Below, one piece after another: positions 7,254-14,625 of a stretch of 35,538 nt of DNA. The stretch's first letter is position 1; each line of letters opens with the position of its first letter. A program made the position numbers and the translations under genes. The stretch comes from Bradyrhizobium campsiandrae (GTDB lineage Bacteria; Pseudomonadota; Alphaproteobacteria; Rhizobiales; Xanthobacteraceae), in NCBI RefSeq assembly GCF_014529705.1, contig NZ_JAANIH010000083.1:1-35538 (forward strand), given 5' to 3'. Under the pieces are notes generated by a model that worked only from the letters and a program-made list of their open reading frames with translations, made no database searches and was not told the origin of the DNA.

Positions 7254-7823
7254 ATGGCGCGGGCGCCGGTGATGGCGGCGGGTGGTATTGTGCTGCGGCG
7301 TGGCGATGCGCCGCTGATCGCCATCGTGCGCCAGCGCAAGCGCAATGAATGGGTCTTGCCCAAGGGCAAGCTCGACGACGGCGAGACGCCGAAGGAGGCC
7401 GCGCATCGCGAGGTGCTGGAAGAGACCGGCCACGATGTCGTCGTGCACGAATTCCTGGGCACGCTCGTGTACCAGTCGGGAGGCCGCTCGAAAGCCGTGC
7501 ATTTCTGGCGGATGGAGGCCGAGGGCGGTCCCGTTCGCAAGCTGATGAGCGACATCAAGGCGGTCGACTGGCTGACATTGGATGACGCGCTCGCGCGGCT
7601 GTCGCGCGAATATGAGCGCGCCTTCCTCACCCAGGTCGGTCCGATCGCGATCGCGGCGGCGGGGCTTGCGCCGTCACCCGTGCCCGAGCCGGCGCCAGTT
7701 CTGGCGGCCGATGAGGTCAATGCCGCCTTGCAGTCATTGACGCCGCCCGAGGCTGCTTCTGTCGACGAACTGCGGTACGGCGTGTTGCAAAAGGTGCGAG
7801 CCTGGCTACGCGGCGAGGCGTGA
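7254..7823 (+). CDS. NUDIX hydrolase
   Basis: A 189-residue protein with a perfect Nudix box at residues 38-60: G38, E44, then REVLEETGH at 52-60, matching GX5EX7REUXEEXGU. The enzyme would hydrolyse a nucleoside-diphosphate-linked or inositol-pyrophosphate-type substrate in the cytoplasm with divalent metal. The core resembles the MutT/diadenosine polyphosphate hydrolase group (WVLPKGKLDDGE). A C-terminal tail from about 135 is Ala/Pro-rich, followed by a short helix (DELRYGVLQKVRAWLRG) whose role is unknown. It lies 69 bp after psd on the same strand and could be co-transcribed with it, but no functional link is evident. The substrate is not predictable from sequence. Confidence 0.9.
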   Translation: MARAPVMAAGGIVLRRGDAPLIAIVRQRKRNEWVLPKGKLDDGETPKEAAHREVLEETGHDVVVHEFLGTLVYQSGGRSKAVHFWRMEAEGGPVRKLMSDIKAVDWLTLDDALARLSREYERAFLTQVGPIAIAAAGLAPSPVPEPAPVLAADEVNAALQSLTPPEAASVDELRYGVLQKVRAWLRGEA

Positions 7824-7920
7824 GGTTTGCTCATCGCGCCCACTGATAGGTGCATCCGCGCGTTGCTGCGGATGCTGGGACGTTCAATCTCTCCACGTTG
7901 TCATTGCGAGCGCAGGAATC

Positions 7921-8010
7921 GTAGGGTGGGCAAAGGCGCTCTTGCGCCGTGCCCACCACCTCTCTCGATCGCAACAGATGGGTGGGCACGCTTCGCTTTG
8001 CCCACCCTAC
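7921..8010. repeat. Palindromic dispersed repeat element (90 bp)
   Basis: Terminal inverted repeats GTAGGGTGGGCAAAG (7921-7935) and CTTTGCCCACCCTAC (7996-8010) are perfect over 15 bp, with inner repeats of the GGTGGGCACG/CGTGCCCACC kind. The element lies between the convergent NUDIX and FecR-domain genes, 14 bp from the latter's stop. No coding potential is seen. Confidence 0.8.
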
Positions 8011-8023
8011 TCTATTCTCCAAT

Positions 8024-9478
8024 CTACCGCTTCTTCTTGTCCTTTGGCGGCAAGGCCGGCGCGGGTCGGCGCGGCGCGGCGGGGCGTTGTGCGCCGGGCA
8101 GGCGCTGCTGCAAGCCAGGCTGGCGCGGTGCGGCGCCTTGTTGCGGCTGGACAGTCGGCGGCGTGGCGGGCTGACCTGGCTGCAATCCGGTGCGCGGCGG
8201 CTGCGGCTGCGGTGTCGTGGCAGGCGGGGGCGCAACGGCTCCCGGCGCTTGCGGAGGTTGTCCGCTGCGGCGCGGCGGCGTCTGCGGCGCGGTGCCGGGC
8301 TGGGTGCCTTGTCCGGTGCGCGGCCGGCCGGCGGGCTGCGTCGGCCCCTGCTGGCCCTGACGCTGCGGACCCTGGCCCGCGCGCGGCGCGCCGGGTTGAG
8401 CGCCGCCCTGGCCTTGCCGCTGTGGCGGCTGCGTGCCCGGCGGCTGCTGGCCCGGACGGTTGTTCTGACCCGGCTGGCCGTTCGGCCGCTGCGGTTGCTG
8501 CTGGCCCGGAGCCGGATTCGGACGCAATTGCTGTTGCTGCGGCACCTGTGCCGGTCGCGGAATGCGGCTCACCGCTGCCGGATTGGCGCGGCGGAAGTCG
8601 CGCTGCTCGAGGACGATCTGGCGGCCGGTGGCCTGCGCCGCGTGCACCTGGCTGACGAAGCCGCGATCGCGCGCGATCTGCTGCGGCGGGATCGTGATCG
8701 GCACCGCGGCAAAGCGCATGCCGCCGGGACCGGCCGCACCCGGCCGGATCGCAAAGCCGCTCGATCCTTGCGTCAGCGCGCCGAGCCGCGTGCCGCTGGC
8801 GCGGTCGTTGACCTCGATATGGCCGACCCGGCCGTCGGCGTCGGGATAGAGCTTGATGTTGACGTTGCCGGCGCTGCTCGCGGCCGCGTTTTCGGGCACG
8901 TCGACGACGCCGGTGGTGCCGCGAATGCCGAGCGTTGCAGTCGGGGTTGCGATCTTCATGTCGCCGGTCTTCGCCACGGCTGCGGCGACGAAGGCGACCG
9001 TGCCCTTGCCGATGTCGAAGATCGCCGAATTCTGCTTGCCGCCGTCTTCATAGACGTAAGTGTCGATGGTGATCTTGGAGCTGGCGGACAGGTTGAAGGT
9101 GGTGGCATCGTTGAAGGTGATGCCAAGCGAGGAGCTCGATGACGTCTGCACGACGTCGTTGAGATAGATGTCGTCGCGCACTTTCAGCGGATACGAATTC
9201 TTGTCGCGGATCACGGTCGCGATCCCCGTGACGGTCGCAACATTGCCGATCGGCTCCACAGTCGCGGGTTGTGCATCGGCGGCCGGCGCGGGCGAGGCCG
9301 ATGGCGCGGGGGAGGGGGCGGGCGTCGGCTGCGCTTGCGGCTGTGCTTGCGGTTGTACTTGGACTTGCGGCTGGGCTTGGGCGAGCTCGATCGTGTCGGA
9401 TGCGCACGCGCCGGCCAGCGGCATCGCCAGCAGCGACAAAGCAAACACGAAGCGGCGCCAAGCCACCATCAATGCCAC
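8024..9478 (-). CDS. FecR-domain secreted protein with long Pro/Gln-rich tail
   Basis: A 484-residue protein. A signal peptide covers about residues 1-27 (LSLLAMPLAGACA). A Q/P-A repeat linker follows (about 33-70), then a FecR domain at about 78-215, recognisable from VRDDIYLNDVVQTSSSSSLGITFNDATTF-type sequence (periplasmic beta-rich domain), with ATPTATLGIRGTTGVVDV near its end. From about 310 to the end the protein is a low-complexity Pro/Gln/Gly/Arg tail ending in KDKKKR. Unlike classical FecR it has no cytoplasmic anti-sigma part and no sigma gene next to it, so a structural or envelope-sensing role is more likely. The next in-frame ATG (residue 4) is an equally possible start. The tail's simple sequence makes it prone to length variation. 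Confidence 0.82.
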   Translation of the reverse strand: MALMVAWRRFVFALSLLAMPLAGACASDTIELAQAQPQVQVQPQAQPQAQPTPAPSPAPSASPAPAADAQPATVEPIGNVATVTGIATVIRDKNSYPLKVRDDIYLNDVVQTSSSSSLGITFNDATTFNLSASSKITIDTYVYEDGGKQNSAIFDIGKGTVAFVAAAVAKTGDMKIATPTATLGIRGTTGVVDVPENAAASSAGNVNIKLYPDADGRVGHIEVNDRASGTRLGALTQGSSGFAIRPGAAGPGGMRFAAVPITIPPQQIARDRGFVSQVHAAQATGRQIVLEQRDFRRANPAAVSRIPRPAQVPQQQQLRPNPAPGQQQPQRPNGQPGQNNRPGQQPPGTQPPQRQGQGGAQPGAPRAGQGPQRQGQQGPTQPAGRPRTGQGTQPGTAPQTPPRRSGQPPQAPGAVAPPPATTPQPQPPRTGLQPGQPATPPTVQPQQGAAPRQPGLQQRLPGAQRPAAPRRPAPALPPKDKKKR

Positions 9479-9582
9479 GAATGAGGTCCCGGTGAGAACG
9501 CGAGGCGAGATCGGTCGATATCAGCCGGAGATTGCTGAATGGCGGATGAACATCTGTCGCACGGGACGGGCGGACATTCAAA

Positions 9583-9611
9583 CGCCACGTCCCTGAAACA
9601 GGGACGTGGCG
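9583..9611 (-). terminator. Intrinsic terminator downstream of the DUF2147 gene
   Basis: Perfect 13-bp arms (CGCCACGTCCCTG and its complement) with a 3-nt loop, followed on the minus strand by GTTTGAAT. It lies 46 bp past the stop of the 9657-10442 gene and upstream of the FecR-domain gene, so the two minus-strand genes are probably separate transcripts. Confidence 0.7.
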
Positions 9612-9656
9612 CCATCATAAGAACAAGAAGGCTTGTCAGCCGCGATGCCTCCGGTG

Positions 9657-10442
9657 TCAGCTCACACGCTTCCAGGTCTGTCCGCCGCAGAACATGCCGC
9701 CGAAGGCGCAGCCCTGCACGCGCATCGCGTTGGGACCCTTCATCGCGATCGTCGAGTCGTAATTGCGACCGGAGTCGGGGTCGTGGATGCGGCCGCTCCA
9801 CTTGGCGCCGTCGGGCTTCATGTTGATCAGGATCCGCTCATTGGTCTTCTCGGCATAGCCGCAAAGATTGGCGCCGCATTGTTCGACGCGGACATTGCCC
9901 TTGTTCTCTTCGGTGGCCCACACGCCGATCGGCGTGGTCGCGGCCTGCACGGGCGCGACAGGCGCGGGAGCCGGCGACGGCGCATAGGCAGGCGCTGCGA
10001 CAACGGGCGCGGGCGCGGCAACTGGAGTCGGCGCTGCAACCGGCGCAGGCGCCGTGGTCGTGTCGACGGACGGCGCGGCGGCAATTGGTGCCGGCGCGAC
10101 GGGAGCGGCGGCGGTCGGGGCTGCCGGGGCGGGCGCGAGCACGGGCGCCTGCGCGACCGGCTGCTGCTGCACCGGAGCCGGTTGTGCTGTCGTCGCAGGC
10201 GGCGTGGGGTCGTCGTCGTTCTTGGAGCCGCCAAGGCCGTTGAGATTGATGTTGTTCAGCCTGATCGGCTTGTTCGACAGGCCCGGCGCCACAATGGTGA
10301 CGCAATCGAGCGAGGCGCAGTTGCGCGCCGTCTCGATGCGAATGCGCTGGCCTTCGATCTCGAATGACAGCGAATTGCCGGCATGCGCGGCGGCGGTCGA
10401 CGCCAGCAAGAGAGCGGCGGCGGCGATGGTGAGCTTGTTCAT
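9657..10442 (-). CDS. DUF2147-domain exported protein, paralogue A
   Basis: A 261-residue protein with a signal peptide (1-21, ending AAHAG) and a short N-terminal module at 23-52 (FEIEGQRIRIETARNCASLDCVTI). A Pro/Ala-rich linker spans about 78-165, and a DUF2147 domain about 168-259 (GVWATEENKGNVRVEQCGANLCG ... INMKP ... GCAFGGMFCGGQTWKRV). DUF2147 proteins are periplasmic and of unknown function. The same order of parts is found in the divergent gene at 10631-11482. Cysteines in both the N-terminal module and DUF2147 suggest disulfides. The start ATG is the first in frame, followed by a standard signal peptide. Confidence 0.85.
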   Translation of the reverse strand: MNKLTIAAAALLLASTAAAHAGNSLSFEIEGQRIRIETARNCASLDCVTIVAPGLSNKPIRLNNINLNGLGGSKNDDDPTPPATTAQPAPVQQQPVAQAPVLAPAPAAPTAAAPVAPAPIAAAPSVDTTTAPAPVAAPTPVAAPAPVVAAPAYAPSPAPAPVAPVQAATTPIGVWATEENKGNVRVEQCGANLCGYAEKTNERILINMKPDGAKWSGRIHDPDSGRNYDSTIAMKGPNAMRVQGCAFGGMFCGGQTWKRVS

Positions 10443-10630
10443 GACAACCTCCGAAATGGCGTGGGTCCCGAGATGGACTGAAGTCGGTCGTGGACCGGAT
10501 GTGGTTCGACCCTATGCCGATGCCGAGGCGCCTTCTGTGATGGACCTCACAACGGCGGCCTGGGTGAGCCGGCGCACATTCAGCCGGTCCTTCTGCGCGT
10601 AGCTTCCTCGCGACTGGGAGGGAGAGGTCG

Positions 10631-11482
10631 ATGAAGCGGCTTGCGATTTTGTTCGGTCCATTGATCGCATGGACGGCGATCGTGCCCTCGGCACGGGCTG
10701 CTTCGTACACCTTCACGATCGGCGGCCACCGGTTCCACGTCGAAGCCGCGCGCAACTGCCGATCAACGTCTTGTGTTTCGGTTTCAAGCCGAACCTCGTG
10801 GACGACCGACGCTGTCGGCACGACATCGGCCCCGCCGCCCGCGCCCGTGGTCCAGGTGCCACAACCGGTTTATCCAATTGCTCCCGTCAGGCCGGCGCAA
10901 GCGACGATCGTCGCGCCACCCGCCCTCGTCCTTGCCGCCACGACCTCGCAGCCGGCCGCGCCACCAGCGCCACAGCTCGAGACGCTGAGCCCCACTCCGC
11001 CACGCCTTGAGCTGTCACGCCTGGATCCACCGAAGACGCTCGCCCCGCCGCCGCCCGAGCCGCCGGTCGCCAATCCGGACCCCAGGCTCCAACCGGCCGC
11101 AAACGTCGCGCCGCGAAGCGACGACGAGCAGGCCTATCTGCCGCTCGGCGAATGGGAGAGCGACGGTGCCAAGGGCACGGTGCGCATCGAACGCTGCGGC
11201 CCCGCGCTGTGCGGTTTCGCACTGACCGAGACGTCCGCTCGCGGCGAGAGCGTGCTGGTCAACATGAAGCCGAAAGCGCATGACGTCTGGACCGGCAGCA
11301 TCTACAGCCGCTCCAGCGGCAATACCTATTATGCGACGATGAGGCTGAAGAGCCGCCGCACGCTCTACGTCGAAGCCTGCGCACTCGGCCGCTTCTGGTG
11401 CTCCGGCAATGACTGGACCCGGATCGAGGCGCGGCCGGATCCGTTGATCGCGACGTCGCGGCAGTGGGGCGCGCGGTCGTGA
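10631..11482 (+). CDS. DUF2147-domain exported protein, paralogue B
   Basis: A 283-residue protein with the same plan as its divergent neighbour: signal peptide (1-23, ending ARAAS), N-terminal module YTFTIGGHRFHVEAARNC..TSCVSV (25-52), a Pro-rich linker to about 165, and a DUF2147 domain from about 170 (LGEWESDGAKGTVRIERCGPALCGFAL ... VNMKPK ... GCALGRFWCSGNDWTRI-like end). The AARNC and xxCVxV positions are shared with paralogue A. The upstream sequence GGGAGGGAGAGG (10616-10627) is a strong ribosome binding site for the ATG at 10631. The 188-bp region between the two paralogues must hold both promoters. Function unknown. Confidence 0.83.
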   Translation: MKRLAILFGPLIAWTAIVPSARAASYTFTIGGHRFHVEAARNCRSTSCVSVSSRTSWTTDAVGTTSAPPPAPVVQVPQPVYPIAPVRPAQATIVAPPALVLAATTSQPAAPPAPQLETLSPTPPRLELSRLDPPKTLAPPPPEPPVANPDPRLQPAANVAPRSDDEQAYLPLGEWESDGAKGTVRIERCGPALCGFALTETSARGESVLVNMKPKAHDVWTGSIYSRSSGNTYYATMRLKSRRTLYVEACALGRFWCSGNDWTRIEARPDPLIATSRQWGARS

Positions 11483-11570
11483 ACGAAGCAAGACGCAGCT
11501 CGGATGGTTAAGGAAAGCTGAAAACGACACGTTGAAGAGTCTTTAAGTAAATTCACCGAACCTGCCGCGC

Positions 11571-12770
11571 ATGACGCGCGGAGTTCGTTTGTATCTCGTC
11601 GGCTCCATCGTCCTTGTATCGCTCGCGGGGTGCGGACGCGGCTTGTTCCAGGCCGAACGTGAACCGTGGCGGGCCGAGGCCGAAGCGGCGTGCCTGAAAT
11701 CGGGCGCCGTGAAAGAGAGTGCGGACATTGTCCGGATCGAACCGATCTCCGGCCCCGGCGCGTGCGGCGCCGAATTTCCGCTGAAGGTTGCGGCGATCGG
11801 CGAAGCCTCGTCGAGCTACGGCTTCGCCGACGAGGAGCTGCGCCCGCCCGGCACTATCGGCAACCAGCCGCGCTGGCCGGTGAGCCGGCCGCAACCGAAC
11901 ACTCCGGCACCCGGCTATCCGCAACGCTCGAACTATCCTGAAAGCGCGGTGAGGCAGCCTGCCGGCTATGGCACCGCGTCCGGTCCGGTGTCGCTCAGCG
12001 CGCCCGGCGTGGCGCCGCAGGACGATGAGATCGACCTGCCGCCCGACGGCACCGATGCCGCAGGCGCGGCGCGCTACATGAATGCGCCGAGCTATCCGGC
12101 GCGCCAGCCCGGTCCGGCGCCGTATTCGCAGGCGCCCGCGCAACCGCCGCTGCCGCGGCTTGGTCCCGCGCAGGGCAATCCCGTTGCCGCGGTCGGCCCG
12201 GTCGCGGTGAAGCCGACGGCGACGCTGGCCTGTCCGATCGTGTCCGAGCTCGATCGCTGGTTCGCCGACACCGTGCAGCCGTCGGCGATGCGCTGGTTCG
12301 GCCAGCGCGTGGTCGAGATCAAGCAGATCTCCGCCTATTCCTGCCGCGGCATGAACGGCAATCCGCACGCCCATATCTCCGAGCACGCCTTCGGCAATGC
12401 GCTCGATGTCGCCGGCTTCGTGCTCGCCGACGGTCGCCGCATCTCGGTCAAGGATGGTTGGCGTGGCCTGCCCGAGGAGCAGGGCTTCCTGCGCGACGTC
12501 CAATCCGGCGCTTGCGCGCATTTCACCACCGTGCTGGCACCGGGCTCGAACGTCTATCACTACGATCACATCCACGTCGATCTGATGCGCCGCGCCAGCC
12601 GCCGCCTGATCTGCCAGCCGGCCGCAGTGTCCGGCGAAGAGGTGGCCGCGCGCGCAGGTGGCCGCAGCCCCTATGCGAACAATCGCGATCCCTACGTGAC
12701 CGGCGCGCTCGGCGCGCACAAGAGCAAGCGCGAGAAGGTCAACGAGGAAGACGAGTTCTCGGACGACTAG
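11571..12770 (+). CDS. Extensin-like C-terminal domain lipoprotein
   Basis: A 399-residue protein. The N-terminus has a lipoprotein signal with lipobox LAGC (Cys21), so it is probably anchored to a membrane facing the periplasm. A Pro-rich, low-complexity linker fills about 90-215. The C-terminal domain (about 220-355) is the 'extensin-like protein C-terminus' family: CPIVSELDRWF, ISAYSCRGMNGN, SEHAFGNALDVAGF, and YHYDHIHVDLM. The His/Asp spacing of these motifs matches LAS-type metallopeptidases (M15), so a peptidoglycan endo- or carboxypeptidase is likely. A charged tail (KSKREKVNEEDEFSDD) ends it. The start is placed directly before the signal peptide; the histidine phosphatase gene follows 18 bp later. 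Confidence 0.85.
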   Translation: MTRGVRLYLVGSIVLVSLAGCGRGLFQAEREPWRAEAEAACLKSGAVKESADIVRIEPISGPGACGAEFPLKVAAIGEASSSYGFADEELRPPGTIGNQPRWPVSRPQPNTPAPGYPQRSNYPESAVRQPAGYGTASGPVSLSAPGVAPQDDEIDLPPDGTDAAGAARYMNAPSYPARQPGPAPYSQAPAQPPLPRLGPAQGNPVAAVGPVAVKPTATLACPIVSELDRWFADTVQPSAMRWFGQRVVEIKQISAYSCRGMNGNPHAHISEHAFGNALDVAGFVLADGRRISVKDGWRGLPEEQGFLRDVQSGACAHFTTVLAPGSNVYHYDHIHVDLMRRASRRLICQPAAVSGEEVAARAGGRSPYANNRDPYVTGALGAHKSKREKVNEEDEFSDD

Positions 12771-12788
12771 CCAGATCCGACTTCAGAG

Positions 12789-13379
12789 ATGCCCACCGAC
12801 ATCGTCCGCTATCTCACCCATCCGCAGGTGCAAATCGACCCTGACGTGCCGGTGCCGCAATGGGGCCTGAGCCCGGTCGGTCGCGCGCGGACCGAGGCCA
12901 TCGCGAGCGCCACTTGGCTTGCGCACACCACGCAGATCGTCTCCAGCGGCGAGCGCAAGGCGATCGAGACGGCGGAGATCATCGCTCGCAAGCTCGGCCT
13001 GATGATCGAGATCCGCGAGGCCATGCATGAGAACGATCGCTCGGCGACGGGCTTTCTGGAGCCGGCCGAGTTCGAAGCGGTCGCCGATCGGTTTTTCGCG
13101 GAGCCGCAGCTCAGCGTCCGCGGCTGGGAGCGCGCGATCGATGCACAGGCGCGCATCGTCCGCGAGGCCGATGCGGTGCTGGCGCGCAGCCGGCCCGGCG
13201 ATATTCTCTTCGTCGGCCACGGCGCCATCGGCACGCTGTTGTTCTGCCATCATGCCGGCCTTGCCATCGACCGCGCCCACGATCAACCCGCAGGCGGCGG
13301 CCATGTCTTCGCCCTCACGTGCGACACGCGGCAGGTCCTGCATGGCTGGCGCAAGATGGAAGACGCTCTGCCGGGCTAG
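12789..13379 (+). CDS. Histidine phosphatase superfamily protein with altered RHG motif
   Basis: A 196-residue protein of the phosphoglycerate-mutase-like branch. The N-terminal nucleophile motif is VRYLTHPQV instead of LVRHGE; His11 is retained but the flanking Arg and Gly of RHG are missing. Other conserved parts are present: SSGERKAIETA (Arg56, equivalent of SxLxRAxQTA) and FVGHGAIGTLL (His144, second catalytic His). It could be a phosphatase of altered specificity. It follows the extensin-like gene by 18 bp and converges on the next gene with a 4-bp gap. The substrate is unknown. Confidence 0.78.
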   Translation: MPTDIVRYLTHPQVQIDPDVPVPQWGLSPVGRARTEAIASATWLAHTTQIVSSGERKAIETAEIIARKLGLMIEIREAMHENDRSATGFLEPAEFEAVADRFFAEPQLSVRGWERAIDAQARIVREADAVLARSRPGDILFVGHGAIGTLLFCHHAGLAIDRAHDQPAGGGHVFALTCDTRQVLHGWRKMEDALPG

Positions 13380-13383
13380 TGCA

Positions 13384-13746
13384 TCACTTCGATGTCGGCC
13401 TCGACGTCGGCGGCGCCAGCCCCATGCAGCGCTGTACCTCGGCCGGGACGTTGTAGGTCCGCATGATATGCCGGCTGTCGCGCAGGCCCGTCGCCTCGCG
13501 TTGCACGACGAACATCCATAGCGCCTGGCCGGCCTCCATCACCAGCTTGCGCCGCGCCGGCTGCATCGCGGCTGGCGTCTCCGAGGACGACCCCGAGGTT
13601 TCCTGGGCGGCGTCGAATTCGCGCAGTCGCGTGAGCGCCTGTTCGAGCGTGCGGCCCATTCGTCCAAGCGCGGAGGCCTGCTCCTGGACGATCTCGTAAT
13701 GCAGGATATCGACCGGCGGGCGAAGATCACGGGGCATGGCACCCAA
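13384..13746 (-). CDS. Small conserved protein, DUF6665-like
   Basis: A 120-residue soluble protein with no signal peptide. Sequence such as LHYEIVQEQASALGRMGRTLEQALTRL and ALWMFVVQREATGLRDSRHIMRTYNVPAEV resembles a family of small rhizobial proteins that I recall as DUF6665; the link is from memory of the motif. The first 55 residues look helical and could form a coiled coil. In-frame start codons exist at 13746 (ATG) and 13737. The gene is bounded by the convergent phosphatase gene and by the tail-to-head TetR gene 46 bp upstream. No function can be proposed. Confidence 0.65.
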   Translation of the reverse strand: MGAMPRDLRPPVDILHYEIVQEQASALGRMGRTLEQALTRLREFDAAQETSGSSSETPAAMQPARRKLVMEAGQALWMFVVQREATGLRDSRHIMRTYNVPAEVQRCMGLAPPTSRPTSK

Positions 13747-13792
13747 TATAGTGCGGCGCGAACCGCAGGCGCAACGCGTGGCCCGCTTCCGC

Positions 13793-14428
13793 TCACTTCG
13801 CCTTGTACGCGGCCAGGAACATCCGCGTCGCGCTGTCGATCACTTCCGTTATGCGCTCTTCCGACGGCGGGGGCGCGGCCTGGAAGACGAAGGGCAGGAA
13901 GAGGGAAGCCTTGCACAGTTCCATGAACTGCGACGCCGCAAGGTCGCAATCGTCGATCTTGAGATCGCCGGAGGCGACATGGGCTTTGAGATATTCCGAC
14001 AGCCGGTTGATGGTCTTGTCCAGCACGCGCAGATAATAGCGGCGGCCGACGTCGGGCATGCGTTCGGCAATCGCCATCACGGTGCGGATCGCAGATCCGC
14101 CGCCCGGCCGGCACAGCAGATGAAGATAGGCCTGGCCGAAATCCTTCAGCGTGGTCTCGGCATCGCGGGCGGGGTCGAAATTGAACACGACCTGGCCGTG
14201 AAACAGCGCCTCTTCCTCGAGGATCGCTTCGAACAGCGCGCTCTTGTCGGCGAAGTAGACGTAAAGGGTGCCTTTGGAGACGCCGGCCGCCCGCGCGATC
14301 TCGCCCATGCTGGCCCCGTCAAAACCCAGGTCCATGAACACCTTACGGGCGCCAGCCAGGATCTGGCGGCGCTTGGAGCTGTCCTCCTCTTGGACGACGT
14401 GCAGAGGTTCGCGACCGGCTACAACCAT
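13793..14428 (-). CDS. TetR-family transcriptional regulator of the adjacent efflux operon
   Basis: A 211-residue protein from the ATG at 14428; a TTG at 14467 would add 13 residues and neither has a strong ribosome binding site. The N-terminal HTH is typical (KRRQILAGARKVFMDLGFDGASMGEIARAAGVSKGTLYVYFADKSALFEAIL in outline, at about 19-70), the C-terminal ligand-binding region is helical and unconserved. It is transcribed away from the HlyD/MFS pair, and the gap holds a 23-bp perfect palindrome overlapping the efflux promoter. The usual arrangement is autorepression plus repression of efflux, released by a pump substrate. That regulation is inferred from position and the operator. Confidence 0.9.
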   Translation of the reverse strand: MVVAGREPLHVVQEEDSSKRRQILAGARKVFMDLGFDGASMGEIARAAGVSKGTLYVYFADKSALFEAILEEEALFHGQVVFNFDPARDAETTLKDFGQAYLHLLCRPGGGSAIRTVMAIAERMPDVGRRYYLRVLDKTINRLSEYLKAHVASGDLKIDDCDLAASQFMELCKASLFLPFVFQAAPPPSEERITEVIDSATRMFLAAYKAK

Positions 14429-14526
14429 TGGTTCAGCGTCTCGGAAGGTTTTCGGAACGAGGTCCAAGCATGAAACCTAAATAAAGGATTCGGACCAGTA
14501 GGGTCACGCCCGGGAATATTGAGTAT

Positions 14527-14549
14527 ATTGACCGAACCGTTCGGTCAAT
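14527..14549. promoter_or_regulatory. TetR-type operator, perfect palindrome
   Basis: Arms ATTGACCGAAC and GTTCGGTCAAT flank a single central C. It lies between the divergent TetR and efflux genes, and overlaps the proposed -35 and spacer of the efflux promoter, so binding would block RNA polymerase. The core TGACCGAACNGTTCGGTCA type is common among TetR operators. Confidence 0.85.
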
Positions 14550-14556
14550 GATATTT
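14528..14556 (+). promoter_or_regulatory. Sigma-70-type promoter of the HlyD/MFS operon
   Basis: TTGACC (14528-14533), a 17-bp spacer, and ATATTT (14551-14556). The -35 and spacer lie within the TetR palindrome. On the other strand TTGACC and TATACT (14527-14522) are separated by 15 bp, so the palindrome could also serve the tetR promoter. Confidence 0.6.
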
Positions 14557-14625
14557 GGGATGGGCGAGCGGGATTGCGGCTGCGCGACAGCTGCCCCGGG
14601 TCGCATTTTTATTGGGGAGGCCTTT

